Shown here piece by piece: positions 8,900-20,100 of a stretch of DNA of 64,000 bases (the first letter of the stretch is position 1; the number at the start of each line of letters is the position of its first letter). A program made the translations under genes and the position numbers. Origin of the DNA: Hoeflea_A sp040932035 (GTDB lineage: Bacteria > Pseudomonadota > Alphaproteobacteria > Rhizobiales > Rhizobiaceae); assembly GCF_040932035.1 (NCBI RefSeq), contig NZ_JBFRBB010000003.1:496001-560000 (forward strand), read 5' to 3'. Below the pieces are notes generated by a model that saw nothing but the letters and a program-made list of their open reading frames with translations, ran no database searches and had not been told where the DNA came from.

Positions 8900-10434
8900 T
8901 GTGCATCCTTCAAGCCGAGTTTTTCAGCCAGTCCGATCCGCTGCAGTTTTCCGGTCGGACCTTTCGGGATTTCATCCAGAATGACAATCTGACGCGGAAC
9001 CTTGAATCCGGCAAGCCGTTCGCGGGCAAAGGATTTCAGTTCGGACTGCTCCAGGGTGCATCCGTCTTTAAGTTTGACTGCAGCCGCGACGTCTTCGCCA
9101 AGCTGCTTGTGCGGAACAGCGAAGGTAACTGCCTGCAGAACCGCTTCATGATCCATGAGGATCTCATCGACTTCGCGTGGCGATATCTTCTCGCCGCCGC
9201 GGTTGATGATCTCCTTGAGGCGGCCGGTGATGTACAGATAACCGTCGGCATCGAAACGCCCCTGGTCACCGGTCCGAAACCATGTCCGTTCGCTATCCGG
9301 ATCGGCTATGAAGGACTCGGCATTGGCCTTTTCGTTTGCCTCGTAACCTTTCGTGACATTGTCGCCGCTGATGACGATTTCGCCGAGCAGATCGGCCTTT
9401 GTGCCAATTTCGCCGTCACAGTAAATGGCGACTTCGGGGCCTGCTGCGCTTCCCACCGAGCCCGGCTTTTGTGTACCATGCGCGATCGGGTTGCTGGTCA
9501 TCTGGTGAGCCGCCTCGGTCATGCCGTAGGCTTCGACCACGGGGCACCGGAATGTTTCCTCGAGCGCGGCCATCACCTGCGGCGGAAGCGAGGACGACGA
9601 TGAGCGGATGAAGCGCAGTGTTGTTCCGGCAATCACCTCTTCATTACGCCCGGCGCGTGTCAGGATGGCCTGATGCATTGTCGGCACCGCCGTATACCAG
9701 GTCGGGTGCGCCTCCTCGAACCAGGAAAACACTTTCATCGCGTTGAAACCGGGTGTGCAGTAGATGCTGGCTCCGGCCGACAAGGAAGAAAGCACCGCTG
9801 CAATAAGCCCGTGAATGTGGAAAAGAGGCATGATGTTGACGGTTCGATCATCCGCGGTCAGGTTCAAGGTGGCGGCGATATTATGCGCCGAAGCGCAGAT
9901 GTTTCGATGTGTCAGGGGAACGATTTTGGGGCGCGATGTGGTGCCTGAAGTGTGCAGGACCATGCAGGCATCGTCCGGCCCGGCATTTGTTGCGATGCCG
10001 TTTTTCTCTCCGGAAAGCTTGAGGGAAAACTGGCCGGCGCTTGCTTTACGTTCGATTGAAACCACCCTTATGCCAAGCCCTGCAGCGGCCGCGGCGGCAA
10101 GGCCGGCGGCATCGTCGCAAATAACCAGCTTTGCACCCAGATCCTGCAGGTAGAAGGCAAACTCATCTTGTGTATAGGCCGGATTGAGCGGTGCGGCGAC
10201 GGCGATATGGGCCGCTGCCAGAAATGCCGTTGCCGCCTCGGGCCCGTTTGGCAGGACGATTGCGACCTTGTCCCCGCGCTCGACACCCGCACTGGCAAGC
10301 GCGGCGGCGGTTTCTTCGATCAGCTCGATCAGGCCCGAATAAGACAGGTCTGACTGATTGGGCGCTGAAAACGCCACCTTGTCTCCGGACCGGTTTTTCA
10401 GAAGTTCAATGAGCGTGTTTTTCTCTGTCGTCAT
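8896..10434 (-). CDS. Acyl-CoA synthetase, oxalate-CoA-ligase-like
   Basis: A 512-residue AMP-forming adenylating enzyme. The phosphate loop LHTSGTTSRPKIVPLTHRN is near residues 163-181. The AYGMTEAAHQMTSNP motif, GDQGRFDADGYLYITGR and the hinge followed by GRLKEIINRGGEKISPREVDE are all intact, as is the C-terminal catalytic lysine in PKGPTGKLQR. The MTEAxHQMTSNP and GTTSRPK wordings are characteristic of the plant AAE3 / bacterial oxalyl-CoA synthetase subgroup, so oxalate or a small dicarboxylate is the likely substrate. Its stop overlaps the reductase gene start by 4 bases, forming a two-gene unit transcribed leftward. A remnant of a third gene sits just upstream. Confidence 0.75.
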   Translation of the reverse strand: MTTEKNTLIELLKNRSGDKVAFSAPNQSDLSYSGLIELIEETAAALASAGVERGDKVAIVLPNGPEAATAFLAAAHIAVAAPLNPAYTQDEFAFYLQDLGAKLVICDDAAGLAAAAAAGLGIRVVSIERKASAGQFSLKLSGEKNGIATNAGPDDACMVLHTSGTTSRPKIVPLTHRNICASAHNIAATLNLTADDRTVNIMPLFHIHGLIAAVLSSLSAGASIYCTPGFNAMKVFSWFEEAHPTWYTAVPTMHQAILTRAGRNEEVIAGTTLRFIRSSSSSLPPQVMAALEETFRCPVVEAYGMTEAAHQMTSNPIAHGTQKPGSVGSAAGPEVAIYCDGEIGTKADLLGEIVISGDNVTKGYEANEKANAESFIADPDSERTWFRTGDQGRFDADGYLYITGRLKEIINRGGEKISPREVDEILMDHEAVLQAVTFAVPHKQLGEDVAAAVKLKDGCTLEQSELKSFARERLAGFKVPRQIVILDEIPKGPTGKLQRIGLAEKLGLKDAQ

Positions 10435-10466
10435 GGTGTTCTCTCAAACCCGATGCTGTTCGGCAA

Positions 10467-10709
10467 TCATGCCGCTTCGAACAGGATGCCCCAACCGGGA
10501 CTATGTTCTCCGATTCCGGCCAGACGCGGGCAATACCACATGCTGGCCTGATTGCTGCAGATGACCGGCTTATTGAGCCGTCTTTCCGCTTCTTTGGCAA
10601 TATCGACAGAACGTAGCACGCCGCAGCTAAAAAACACTGCCTCGGCCTCGGAACGATTGGCATATTTGCCGCTGTATCCGGGTAGGGAATCAACTAAGGT
10701 AATATCCGG
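10467..10709 (-). pseudogene. Remnant of an Asp/Glu-racemase-superfamily (maleate isomerase-like) gene
   Basis: A reading frame without an in-frame ATG start, closed by TGA at 10467-10469 and blocked upstream by TAG at 10764-10766. Its last 80 codons read as the C-terminal part of a maleate isomerase / arylmalonate decarboxylase-like enzyme: ANRSEAEAVFFSCGVLRSVD, then NKPVICSNQASMWYCPRLAG. The second catalytic cysteine context (SCG) and the SNQA-x-W-x-x-x-RLAG C-terminal motif of that family are visible. The N-terminal two thirds are missing, so this is read as a decayed gene that once headed the leftward ligase/reductase unit. The family call comes from motif recognition only. Confidence 0.6.
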
Positions 10710-10774
10710 AATTCTCCTGGCTTGGGAGCCAAATCCTTGCCTGCGGAGTAGCCCCTGGGTTGACTAATTGCGAG

Positions 10775-12823
10775 ATGTCAGTGGTCACGAACAATGCACC
10801 TGCTTCACCGGCCAGCGTCATGTTGGAGCGCGCGCGTGCGCAGCAATTGTCCCTGGCAGAGTTGTTTGAATTTGCGGAAAACCGCAGCGCGGCAGGACAA
10901 AGGGACGAAGCAGCGGAACTTTACAAGGTCTGGATTGCGACAAATAACGACAATCCCTTCCTGCATCTGGCGTATTTCAACTATTCCGTCACACTGCGCG
11001 AGTTGGGTGATGTTGCCGGATCGATCCACGCCCTGCGCGCTTGCCTGGAACTCAATCCGCGTTTCGGGCAGGCACATATCAATCTCGGCCGGGCATTCGA
11101 AGATAGCGGCATGGCCACGCAGGCCATCCAGCAATGGCGAAGCTTCGTAGAGACGACTGCGGACAGTTCGGCGGAGCAGGTAGCCCACCGATTGATGGCT
11201 CTCCAGCACATCGGCCGCGTTATGGAAAACGCAGGTCTGTTCGAAGAAGCGGAAACCGCACTGTGGCAGGCCATCGAATTGCGTCCCGACAAGACTGAAT
11301 CGGGCCAGCATTGGAGCGCTTTGCGGCAGCGACAGTGCAAATGGCCGATCCTGGTATCGTCAGACCATGTCTCTGAACAACAGTTGCTCGACGCCATGTC
11401 GCCCCTGGCGCTTGCCTGCTATTCGGACGATCCGCTGTTTCAACTTGCAAAGGCCTACCGCTACAACAAATCCCTGGTCAAACAACCCGATGTCAGCGGA
11501 TTTCCGCGCCCGCAGCCGAGGCAGAAGTCGGGAACCGGACAACGCCTTCGCGTCGGCTACCTTTCCTCAGATCTGCGGGACCACGCGGTTGGATTTGCGC
11601 TAAGAGAAGTGCTGGAACTGCATGACAAGAGCAGTGTCGAAATCTATGCCTACTATTGCGGCGAAGCGATAGACGGCGATGCAACGCAAACGCGGATGAA
11701 AGAGGCCGTCGACCACTGGCACGACATTGCGGCACTTAGCGATATGGCGGCTGCAAAACAGATTGCCGACGACGAAATAGATATTCTCGTCGACGTCAAC
11801 GGGTACACAAAACATGCGAGGACAAAAATCTTCGCCTTCAGACCGGCGCCTGTCATCGTCAATTTCTGCGGTTATCCGGGCTCCATGGGCAGCCCGTTTC
11901 ATCAATATATGATTGCAGACGAACACATCGTTCCGCCCAAGAATGAGATATTTTACTCGGAAAAGGTGCTGAGGATTTCCTGCAACCAGCCCATCGACCG
12001 CAAGAGGGTGATTGCCGATGCGCCATCGCGCGAAGAGGCCGGGCTGCCGGAGGATGCGTTTGTTTTTGCCTGTTTCAACGGCATGCAGAAGATCACCAGC
12101 GGCACCTTCGAGCGTTGGATGTCAATACTGTCGGCAACGCCCGACAGTGTGCTGTGGCTGTTGACCGGAAACGAGAATGTAGATCTGCGCCTGCGCGATT
12201 TGGCAGAAAAGAGCGGCGTGGCACCCGAACGCCTAATATTTGCACCCAAGGCCGCAAACGCGAACCATCTCGCCCGGATCAGTCTTGCCGACCTCTTTCT
12301 CGACACCTTTCCTTACGGTGCACATTCCACGGCGGCTGATGCGCTGACGGTGGGGTTGCCTGTTCTGACATTTCCCGGAAAAAGCTTCGCCGCACGGTTC
12401 TGCCACAGTATCGTCATGGCCGCTGGCGTTCCGGAGCTGATTTGCAGCGGGCCGGATCACTATGTTGAACAGGCCATAAGCTTTGCGAAGGACCGCGAGA
12501 GTATCGCCAGGGTGAGGCGAAAGCTGCAGGATCAGAGGGAAACCAGCGTGTTGCGTGACATTCCGGCCCTTGCCCGCCGGCTCGAAACGTTGTTCTGGCA
12601 GATGCAGGAGGAGTGCGAGCGTGGTGACACGCCGGTACCTGATCTGCGCAATCTCGATCTCTATTACGAAATCGGTGCTGAGCTGGCTGGCGGCAATGCA
12701 GAATATCTGGATGACGACATCTATAGGCAACGTTACGTCGAAAAACTGGCCGATAACCACGAATTTGCACCCGTCCCCTACGATTGCCGTTTGTGGACGG
12801 AAACTACGGCCGGGAAATTATGA
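10775..12823 (+). CDS. GT41 family (OGT-like) TPR glycosyltransferase
   Basis: 682 residues from the ATG at 10775; an in-frame TTG at 10760 would add five residues. The N-terminal part has TPR helices (AYFNYSVTLRELGDVAGSIH, GQAHINLGRAFEDSGMATQA) to about residue 185. The catalytic region then follows the O-GlcNAc transferase layout: LRVGYLSSDLRDHAVGF near 258 with the conserved His; DILVDVNGYTKHARTKIFA and RPAPVIVNFCGYPGSMG near 330-365; FNGMQKITSGTFERW near 432 with the UDP-contacting Lys; and LDTFPYGAHSTAADAL near 508. It is expected to be cytoplasmic, transferring a sugar from a UDP donor to Ser/Thr (or Asn, as in HMW1C) of proteins. The gene lies two genes upstream of a giant Ser/Thr-rich repeat protein, an attractive acceptor. 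Confidence 0.88.
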   Translation: MSVVTNNAPASPASVMLERARAQQLSLAELFEFAENRSAAGQRDEAAELYKVWIATNNDNPFLHLAYFNYSVTLRELGDVAGSIHALRACLELNPRFGQAHINLGRAFEDSGMATQAIQQWRSFVETTADSSAEQVAHRLMALQHIGRVMENAGLFEEAETALWQAIELRPDKTESGQHWSALRQRQCKWPILVSSDHVSEQQLLDAMSPLALACYSDDPLFQLAKAYRYNKSLVKQPDVSGFPRPQPRQKSGTGQRLRVGYLSSDLRDHAVGFALREVLELHDKSSVEIYAYYCGEAIDGDATQTRMKEAVDHWHDIAALSDMAAAKQIADDEIDILVDVNGYTKHARTKIFAFRPAPVIVNFCGYPGSMGSPFHQYMIADEHIVPPKNEIFYSEKVLRISCNQPIDRKRVIADAPSREEAGLPEDAFVFACFNGMQKITSGTFERWMSILSATPDSVLWLLTGNENVDLRLRDLAEKSGVAPERLIFAPKAANANHLARISLADLFLDTFPYGAHSTAADALTVGLPVLTFPGKSFAARFCHSIVMAAGVPELICSGPDHYVEQAISFAKDRESIARVRRKLQDQRETSVLRDIPALARRLETLFWQMQEECERGDTPVPDLRNLDLYYEIGAELAGGNAEYLDDDIYRQRYVEKLADNHEFAPVPYDCRLWTETTAGKL

Positions 12824-12858
12824 ACGAATTCAATGTCGATTTCGGCCACAGGGCCTAG
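12820..12858 (+). other. 12-codon ORF between glycosyltransferase and glf, in frame with glf
   Basis: An ATG overlaps the glycosyltransferase TGA (ATGA at 12820-12823) and opens a 12-residue frame (MNEFNVDFGHRA) ending in TAG at 12856-12858. The glf ATG at 12865 is in the same frame, only six bases after that TAG. It could be a coupling peptide that hands ribosomes to glf, or a point-mutated N-terminal extension of glf. Neither is proven. Confidence 0.35.
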
Positions 12859-12864
12859 GTCGCA

Positions 12865-14022
12865 ATGCCGGGGGCCAAAAAAATTGCCGCTGTAGGTGCC
12901 GGACTTTCAGGGGCGGTTATTGCGCGTGAACTCGCAGAAGCAGGACACCGGGTCGAAGTTTTTGACACCCGCAACCATATCGCCGGGAACTGCCATACGG
13001 AGCGCGATCAAGAGACCGGGGTAATGGTTCATGTGTACGGGCCGCACATTTTCCATACGGACGACCGCGAGGTTTGGGATTATGTGAACGGTTTCCAGAA
13101 ATTCATGCCCTACAAGAACCGCGTCAAGACGACGATCAGCGGGCTGGTATATTCGCTGCCCATCAACCTGCACACAATCAACCAGTTTTTCGGAAAATGT
13201 TTCAGGCCAGACGAGGCACGTGCCTTTATCGACGCGCAGGCGGACAAGACAATCGAAGAGCCTCAAACTTTTGAAGAACAGGCTCTGCGCTACGTCGGGA
13301 GAGACCTCTACGAGGCTTTCCTGAAGGGCTACACCCAAAAACAGTGGGGCTGCTCACCGCGCGAATTGCCGGCCTCGATATTGAAACGGCTTCCGGTGCG
13401 TTTCAGCTATGATGACAATTATTTCTTCCATAAATATCAGGGCATGCCTGAAAACGGCTATACGGACATGATTGGCCGCATTCTTGATCATGCCCATATC
13501 ACGGTAAATCTCCGAACCAGGTTTCATCGCGGCCAAAAGGACGATTTCGATCACGTCTTTTACTCCGGTCCGCTTGACGGCTATTTCGATTATGAGAAAG
13601 GCCAATTGGGCTATCGCACGCTGGACTTCGAGCGCTTTACCCATGAGGGTGACTACCAGGGCTGTGCGGTGATGAACTATGCCGATCTTTCGGTGCCTCA
13701 TACGAGAGTGACCGAGCACAAGCATTTTTCGCCGTGGGAGAAACATGCAGGCTCCGTCTGCTATCTGGAATTTTCCCGATCATGCGGCCTTGAAGATATT
13801 CCCTATTATCCGATCCGGCTCGTCCGAGAAAAAGAACAGCTTGCACAATATGTTTCGCGCGCCGAGCTTGAGAAATCCGTCACATTTGTCGGCCGGTTGG
13901 GGACATATCGTTATCTCGATATGGACGTAACGATCCGGGAGGCCTTGGACACCGCCAGGCTTTACATGTCCAAATGCGCGCATGGCACCCCCATGCCCGC
14001 ATTTCTGCAATCATCTATCTGA
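12865..14022 (+). CDS. glf: UDP-galactopyranose mutase
   Basis: A 385-residue flavoenzyme converting UDP-galactopyranose to UDP-galactofuranose. The FAD fold opens with AAVGAGLSGAVIARELAEAGH, and EVFDTRNHIAGNC follows. The family hallmark GPHIFHTDDREVWDYV and the substrate-site stretch ALRYVGRDLYEAFLKGYTQKQWG are both present, as are the late Arg and Tyr motifs (GRLGTYRYLDMD). The length is typical of bacterial Glf (about 370-390). Together with the preceding GT41 enzyme it suggests that a galactofuranose-containing glycan or protein modification is made here. Alternatively it may feed a cell-surface polysaccharide encoded elsewhere. Confidence 0.93.
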   Translation: MPGAKKIAAVGAGLSGAVIARELAEAGHRVEVFDTRNHIAGNCHTERDQETGVMVHVYGPHIFHTDDREVWDYVNGFQKFMPYKNRVKTTISGLVYSLPINLHTINQFFGKCFRPDEARAFIDAQADKTIEEPQTFEEQALRYVGRDLYEAFLKGYTQKQWGCSPRELPASILKRLPVRFSYDDNYFFHKYQGMPENGYTDMIGRILDHAHITVNLRTRFHRGQKDDFDHVFYSGPLDGYFDYEKGQLGYRTLDFERFTHEGDYQGCAVMNYADLSVPHTRVTEHKHFSPWEKHAGSVCYLEFSRSCGLEDIPYYPIRLVREKEQLAQYVSRAELEKSVTFVGRLGTYRYLDMDVTIREALDTARLYMSKCAHGTPMPAFLQSSI

Positions 14023-14189
14023 TTTCGCGGGTAGCGGCGGAAGTAAATTCAGCGCTCGGACCGCCTTCGTGCAGCGCTCCGCAATCAGCTTCACACAAGC
14101 CAGGCAATGTATGGGTAAACTTATTTTTTTCGGGCGGTTGGCGGCAGAATTTATTGATTTGCGCGAATTAGGATCAAAGGCATTCGTTT

Positions 14190-17100
14190 ATGACCTCAAG
14201 CATTTCGTCACTGAGTGTCGCGCAGATCCAGTCTCTTACAACGGCAGAAATAGCCGCTTTGACCACCGACGACGCGGCTGCGCTGTCCACAAAACAGATC
14301 AACGCGCTTTCTTCAACTCAAATTGCCGCATTGGAAACCGAGGACGTCGTCGTCTTCAGCACGCTTCAGTTGCGTGCCATATCGACCAGTGCCATCCCCG
14401 GTTTGAGCCTGGATCAACTGGCCGTTCTATCCACGGGCAGCGTTGAGAACCTTGCAACCGGACAAATCGCGGCATTCAGCTACACGCAGATCGGTGGTTT
14501 ATCCACCGATCAGGCCGAGGCGCTGTCCGCCTCACAGGTTTCGAAGCTGAGCTCAAGTCAGCTTTCGGCCCTTGGCACGGACGATATTGCAACCTTTTCG
14601 ACCGATGACATTGCGGCAATCAGCTCGACCGCCGTATCGGGCCTTTCGACGGCTGTCGTCGCGGCGCTTTCGACCGACCAGCTTGTTGCGCTCGGCACCA
14701 GGGCGCTCACCAAGCTGACGGCCAGCCAGATCGGCGCCCTGACCACCGATCAGGCCGATGTGCTGACGACGACGCAGGTTGCCAAGTTGAGTTCGGCGCA
14801 GGTCGCTGCGCTCAGCACCGACAATGTCGCGGTGCTTTCCACCGACCAGATCGCGGCGCTGAGCACCAAGGCGGTTTATGGTCTGACCACCACGCAGATC
14901 GGCGCCTTGTCCACCGGCCAGGCCGAGGCGCTGACCGAAGCGCAGGTGGCAAAGCTGAGTTCAAGACAGCTTTCGGCCCTTGGCACGGACGACATAGCAA
15001 CCTTCTCGACCGCCGATATCGCCTCGATCAGCTCGACGGCGTCATCGGGCCTGTCGACAGATGTTGTCGCGGCCCTTTCCACCGACCAGCTTGTTGCGCT
15101 GAGCACCAGGGCGCTCACCGGGCTGACCACCAGGCAGATCGATGCCCTTACCACCGATCAGGCCGATGTGCTGACGACGACGCAGGTTGCCAAGCTGAGT
15201 TCGGCGCAGGTCGCAGCGCTCAGCACGGACAATGTCGCGGTGCTCTCGACCGATCAGATCGCGGCGCTGAGCACCAAGGCGGTCCTCGGGCTGACGGCCG
15301 CTCAGATCGGTGCCTTGTCCACCGGCCAGGCCGAGGTGCTGACCGCTTCACAGGTTGCGAAGCTGAGTTCGGCGCAGGTTGCCGGTCTTGGCACGGACGA
15401 CATTGCAACCTTTTCGACTGCCGATATCGCGTCGATCAGCTCGACGGCCGTGTCGGGCCTGTCGACGGATGTTGTCGCGGCGCTTTCCACCGATCAGCTT
15501 GTTGCGCTCAGCACCAGGGCGCTCACCGGGCTGACCGCCGCTCAGATCGGCGCTCTGACCACAACCCAGGCCGATGTGCTGACGTCGGCGCAGGTTGCCA
15601 AGCTGAGTTCGGCGCAGGTTGCTGCCCTCAGCACCGATAATGTCGCAGTGCTCTCGACCGATCAGGTTGCCACCCTCAGCACCAAGGCGGTTCTCGGGCT
15701 GACCGCCGCTCAGATCGGCACCTTGTCCACCGATCAGGCCGAGGCACTGACCGCCTCGCAGGTTTCGAAGTTGAGTTCGGCGCAACTTTCGGCCCTTGGC
15801 ACGGATGATATAGCGACTTTCTCGACCGATGATATTGCGGCGATCAGCTCGACGGCGGCATCGGGTCTTTCGACGGATGTGATCGCCGCCCTTTCCACCG
15901 ACCAGATTGTTGCCTTGAGCACCAAGGCAATCACCGGGTTGACGGCGGCCCAGATCGCCGCCTTATCCACCGCCCAGGCCGAGGCGCTGTCCGCCTCACA
16001 GGTTTCGAAGCTGAGCTCAAGTCAGCTTTCGGCCCTTGGCACGGACGATATTGCAACCTTTTCGACCGATGACATTGCGGCAATCAGCTCGACCGCCGTA
16101 TCGGGCCTTTCGACGGCTGTCGTCGCGGCGCTTTCGACCGACCAGCTTGTTGCGCTCGGCACCAGGGCGCTCACCAAGCTGACGGCCAGCCAGATCGGCG
16201 CCCTGACCACCGATCAGGCCGATGTGCTGACGACGACGCAGGTTGCCAAGTTGAGTTCGGCGCAGGTCGCTGCGCTCAGCACCGACAATGTCGCGGTGCT
16301 TTCCACCGACCAGATCGCGGCGCTGAGCACCAAGGCGGTTTATGGTCTGACCACCACGCAGATCGGCGCCTTGTCCACCGGCCAGGCCGAGGCGCTGACC
16401 GAAGCGCAGGTGGCAAAGCTGAGTTCAAGACAGCTTTCGGCCCTTGGCACGGACGACATAGCAACCTTCTCGACCGCCGATATCGCCTCGATCAGCTCGA
16501 CGGCGTCATCGGGCCTGTCGACAGATGTTGTCGCGGCCCTTTCCACCGACCAGCTTGTTGCGCTGAGCACCAGGGCGCTCACCGGGCTGACCACCAGGCA
16601 GATCGATGCCCTTACCACCGATCAGGCCGATGTGCTGACGACGACGCAGGTTGCCAAGCTGAGTTCGGCGCAGGTCGCAGCGCTCAGCACGGACAATGTC
16701 GCGGTGCTCTCGACCGATCAGATCGCGGCGCTGAGCACCAAGGCGGTCCTCGGGCTGACGGCCGCTCAGATCGGTGCCTTGTCCACCGGCCAGGCCGAGG
16801 TGCTGACCGCTTCACAGGTTGCGAAGCTGAGTTCGGCGCAGGTTGCCGGTCTTGGCACGGACGACATTGCAACCTTTTCGACTGCCGATATCGCGTCGAT
16901 CAGCTCGACGGCCGTGTCGGGCCTGTCGACGGATGTTGTCGCGGCGCTTTCCACCGATCAGCTTGTTGCGCTCAGCACCAGGGCGCTCACCGGGCTGACC
17001 GCCGCTCAGATCGGCGCTCTGACCACAACCCAGGCCGATGTGCTGACGTCGGCGCAGGTTGCCAAGCTGAGTTCGGCACAGGTTGCTGCCCTCAGCACCG

Positions 17101-20100
17101 ATAATGTCGCAGTGCTCTCGACCGATCAGCTTGCCACCCTCAGCACCAAGGCGGTCAGCGGGCTGACCGCCGCTCAGATCGGCACCCTTTCCACCGATCA
17201 GGCCGAGGCACTGACCGCCTCACAGGTTTCGAAGCTGAGTTCAAGTCAGCTTTCGGCCCTTGGCACGGATGATATAGCAACTTTCTCGACCGTCGATATT
17301 GCGGCGATCAGCTCGACGGCGGCATCAGGCCTTTCGACGGATGTTGTCGCCGCCCTTTCCACCGACCAGATTGCTGCCTTGAGCACCAAGGCAATCACCG
17401 GGTTGACGGCGGCCCAGATCGCCGCCTTATCCACCGCCCAGGCCGAGGCGCTGTCCGCCGCACAGGTTTCCAAGCTGAGTTCGGTGCAGGTTACCGGCCT
17501 TGGCACGGACGATATTGCAACCTTTTCGACCGATGACATAGCGGCAATCAGCTCGACCGCCGTATCGGGCCTTTCGACGGCCGTCGTCGCGGCGCTTTCG
17601 ACCGACCAGCTTGTCGCGCTCGGCACCAGGGCGCTTACCAAGCTGACGGCCAGCCAGATCGGTGCCTTGACCACCGATCAGGCCGATGTGCTGACGACGA
17701 CGCAGGTCGCCAAGCTGAGTTCGGCGCAGGTCGCTGCGCTCAGCACCGACAATGTCGCGGTGCTTTCCGCCGATCAGATCGCGGCGCTCAGCACCAAGGC
17801 GGTCTATGGCCTGACCACCACGCAGATCGGCGCCTTGTCCACCGGCCAGGCCGAGGCGCTGACCGAATCGCAAATCGCCAAGCTGAGTTCGACGCAAGTC
17901 GCTGCTTTGAGCACCGACAATGTAGCAGCGTTTTCCACCGATCAGGTGCCAGCCTTGAGTACCGGTGCGATCACGGGCCTTTCCACCGACCAGATCGGCG
18001 CGCTGACGACGGCACAGGCAGAGGCCCTGTCCACCAAACAGATCGCGGCACTGAGTTCGACGCAGATTGCGGCCATGGGTGCGGACGACATATCAACCTT
18101 TTCGACCGCCGATATCGCGGCGATCAGTTCGACCGCCGTATCGGGATTGTCCACTGACACGATCGCGGCCCTTTCGACCGACCAGATGGCCGCCCTGAGC
18201 ACGAAGGCCGCAGCGGGTCTTTCCACCGGCCAGATTGACGCCCTGACCACCGCTCAGGCGGAAGCCATGTCCTCCGAACTCATCGCCGCATTGAGTTCAA
18301 CGCAGATCGCATCGCTGGGTACCGACGACATTGCCACCTTTTCGACCGATGATATTGCGGCCATCAGCTCTGTTGCGGTATCGGGATTGTCCACAGACAC
18401 AATAGCCTCCCTTTCCACCGATCAGATTGCTGCCCTCAGCACGAAAGCCGCCACAGGCCTTTCGACTGATCAGATCGACGCTCTGACCACAACCCAGGCC
18501 GAAGCCCTGTCTTCTGCGCAGATCGCGGTCCTGAACTCAACCCAGGCGGCGGCATTGACCGCCGACGATGTCCAGACATTCTCGACCGATGATATCGCAG
18601 CGATCAGCTCGGCTGCCGTTTCGAGCCTTTCCACCGATGTTATTGCGGTCCTTTCCACAGACCAGATTGCTGCCCTGAGCACCAAGACTACAACCAGTCT
18701 TTCCACCGACCAGATCGACGCCCTTTCCACCGACCAGGTCGCCGTTCTGTCTACCGATCAAATTGCCGCTTTGAGTTCGGCGCAAGTGTCTGCTCTCAGC
18801 ACCGGTGACATAGCGACCTTCTCAACCGGTCAGATTGCCGCCCTGAGTTCGCAGGCGGTTACGGGTTTGAACGCCGATCAGATCGATACCCTTTCCACCG
18901 ATCAGGTGTCAGTCCTGTCCAGTGACCAGTTTGCAGCTTTGGGTTCAGCGCAAATCTCCGCTTTCAACACCGCCAATGTCGCCGCGTTCTCGACCGCGCT
19001 GATCGCTGCGTTGAGCACCGACGGAATTACCGGCCTGAGCACATCTCAGATCAACACGATGAGTACAGATCAGGTCGAGGCCCTGTCGACCAAGCAGGTG
19101 GCTGTGCTCAGCTCGAAACAGGCCTCGGCTCTTGGCACGGATGACATCGGTGTCTTTTCCACCAATGACATCGCGGCCATCAGTTCGGAAGCGATACCGG
19201 GTCTTTCCACGGATGTTATAGCGGCGCTTTCTACGGATGAAATCACCGCTTTGAGCACAGGCGGCATCACGGGCCTGAGCACAATCCAGATTAATACGAT
19301 GAGCACTGATCAGGTCGAGGCCCTGTCGACCAAGCAGGTGGCTGTTCTAAGCTCGAAACAGGCCTCGGCTCTCGGCACGGATGACATCGGTACTTTCTCG
19401 ACGAACGATATCTCGGCAATCAGCTCGGATGCGATATCGGGCCTTTCCACGGATGTTATCGCGGCCCTTTCAACCGTGAATATCGGAGCTCTAAGCACCA
19501 ATGGCGTTGCAGGCCTGAGCACCAAACAGGTCGATACTTTGAGTACTGATCAAGTGGTGGCCCTGTCGACGAAACAGGTCAGTGTGCTCAGCTCCAAACA
19601 GGTCGCAGCGCTGGATACGGCGGATATCGGAGCCTTGTCGACCGACCATATTGCCGCCCTGAACACCGATGGCGTCGCAGGGCTTTCCACCGATCAGATC
19701 GTTGCGCTGAGCACGGATCAGGTCGAGGCCTTGTCGACCAAGCAAGTAGGCGCTCTCAGCTCCAAACAGGTTGCCGCACTCGGTACGGACGACATAGCGG
19801 CCTTCTCGACCAATGACATCGCCGCGATCGGCTCGGATGCGGTATCGGGTCTTTCCACCGATGTTATCGCAGCGCTTTCGACCGATGAAATTGCCGCTTT
19901 GAGCACCGGCGGCGTTGCGGGTCTCAGCACAGCCCAGATCGGTACGTTGAGTACCGATCAGGTTGGAGCCCTGTCCCTGGACCAGGTTGGTGCCCTTGGC
20001 TCCAAACAGGTTGCTGCGCTTGGAACGGACGATGTGGGGATCTTGTCGACAGGTCAGATCGCGGCGTTAAGCACTGATGGAATCAAAGGCCTTTCGACGG

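Noticed and set aside
10406..10693. 95-codon minus-strand frame upstream of the acyl-CoA synthetase
   Set aside because: Its translation looks random. The meaningful sequence in this interval is in another frame, the maleate-isomerase-like remnant.
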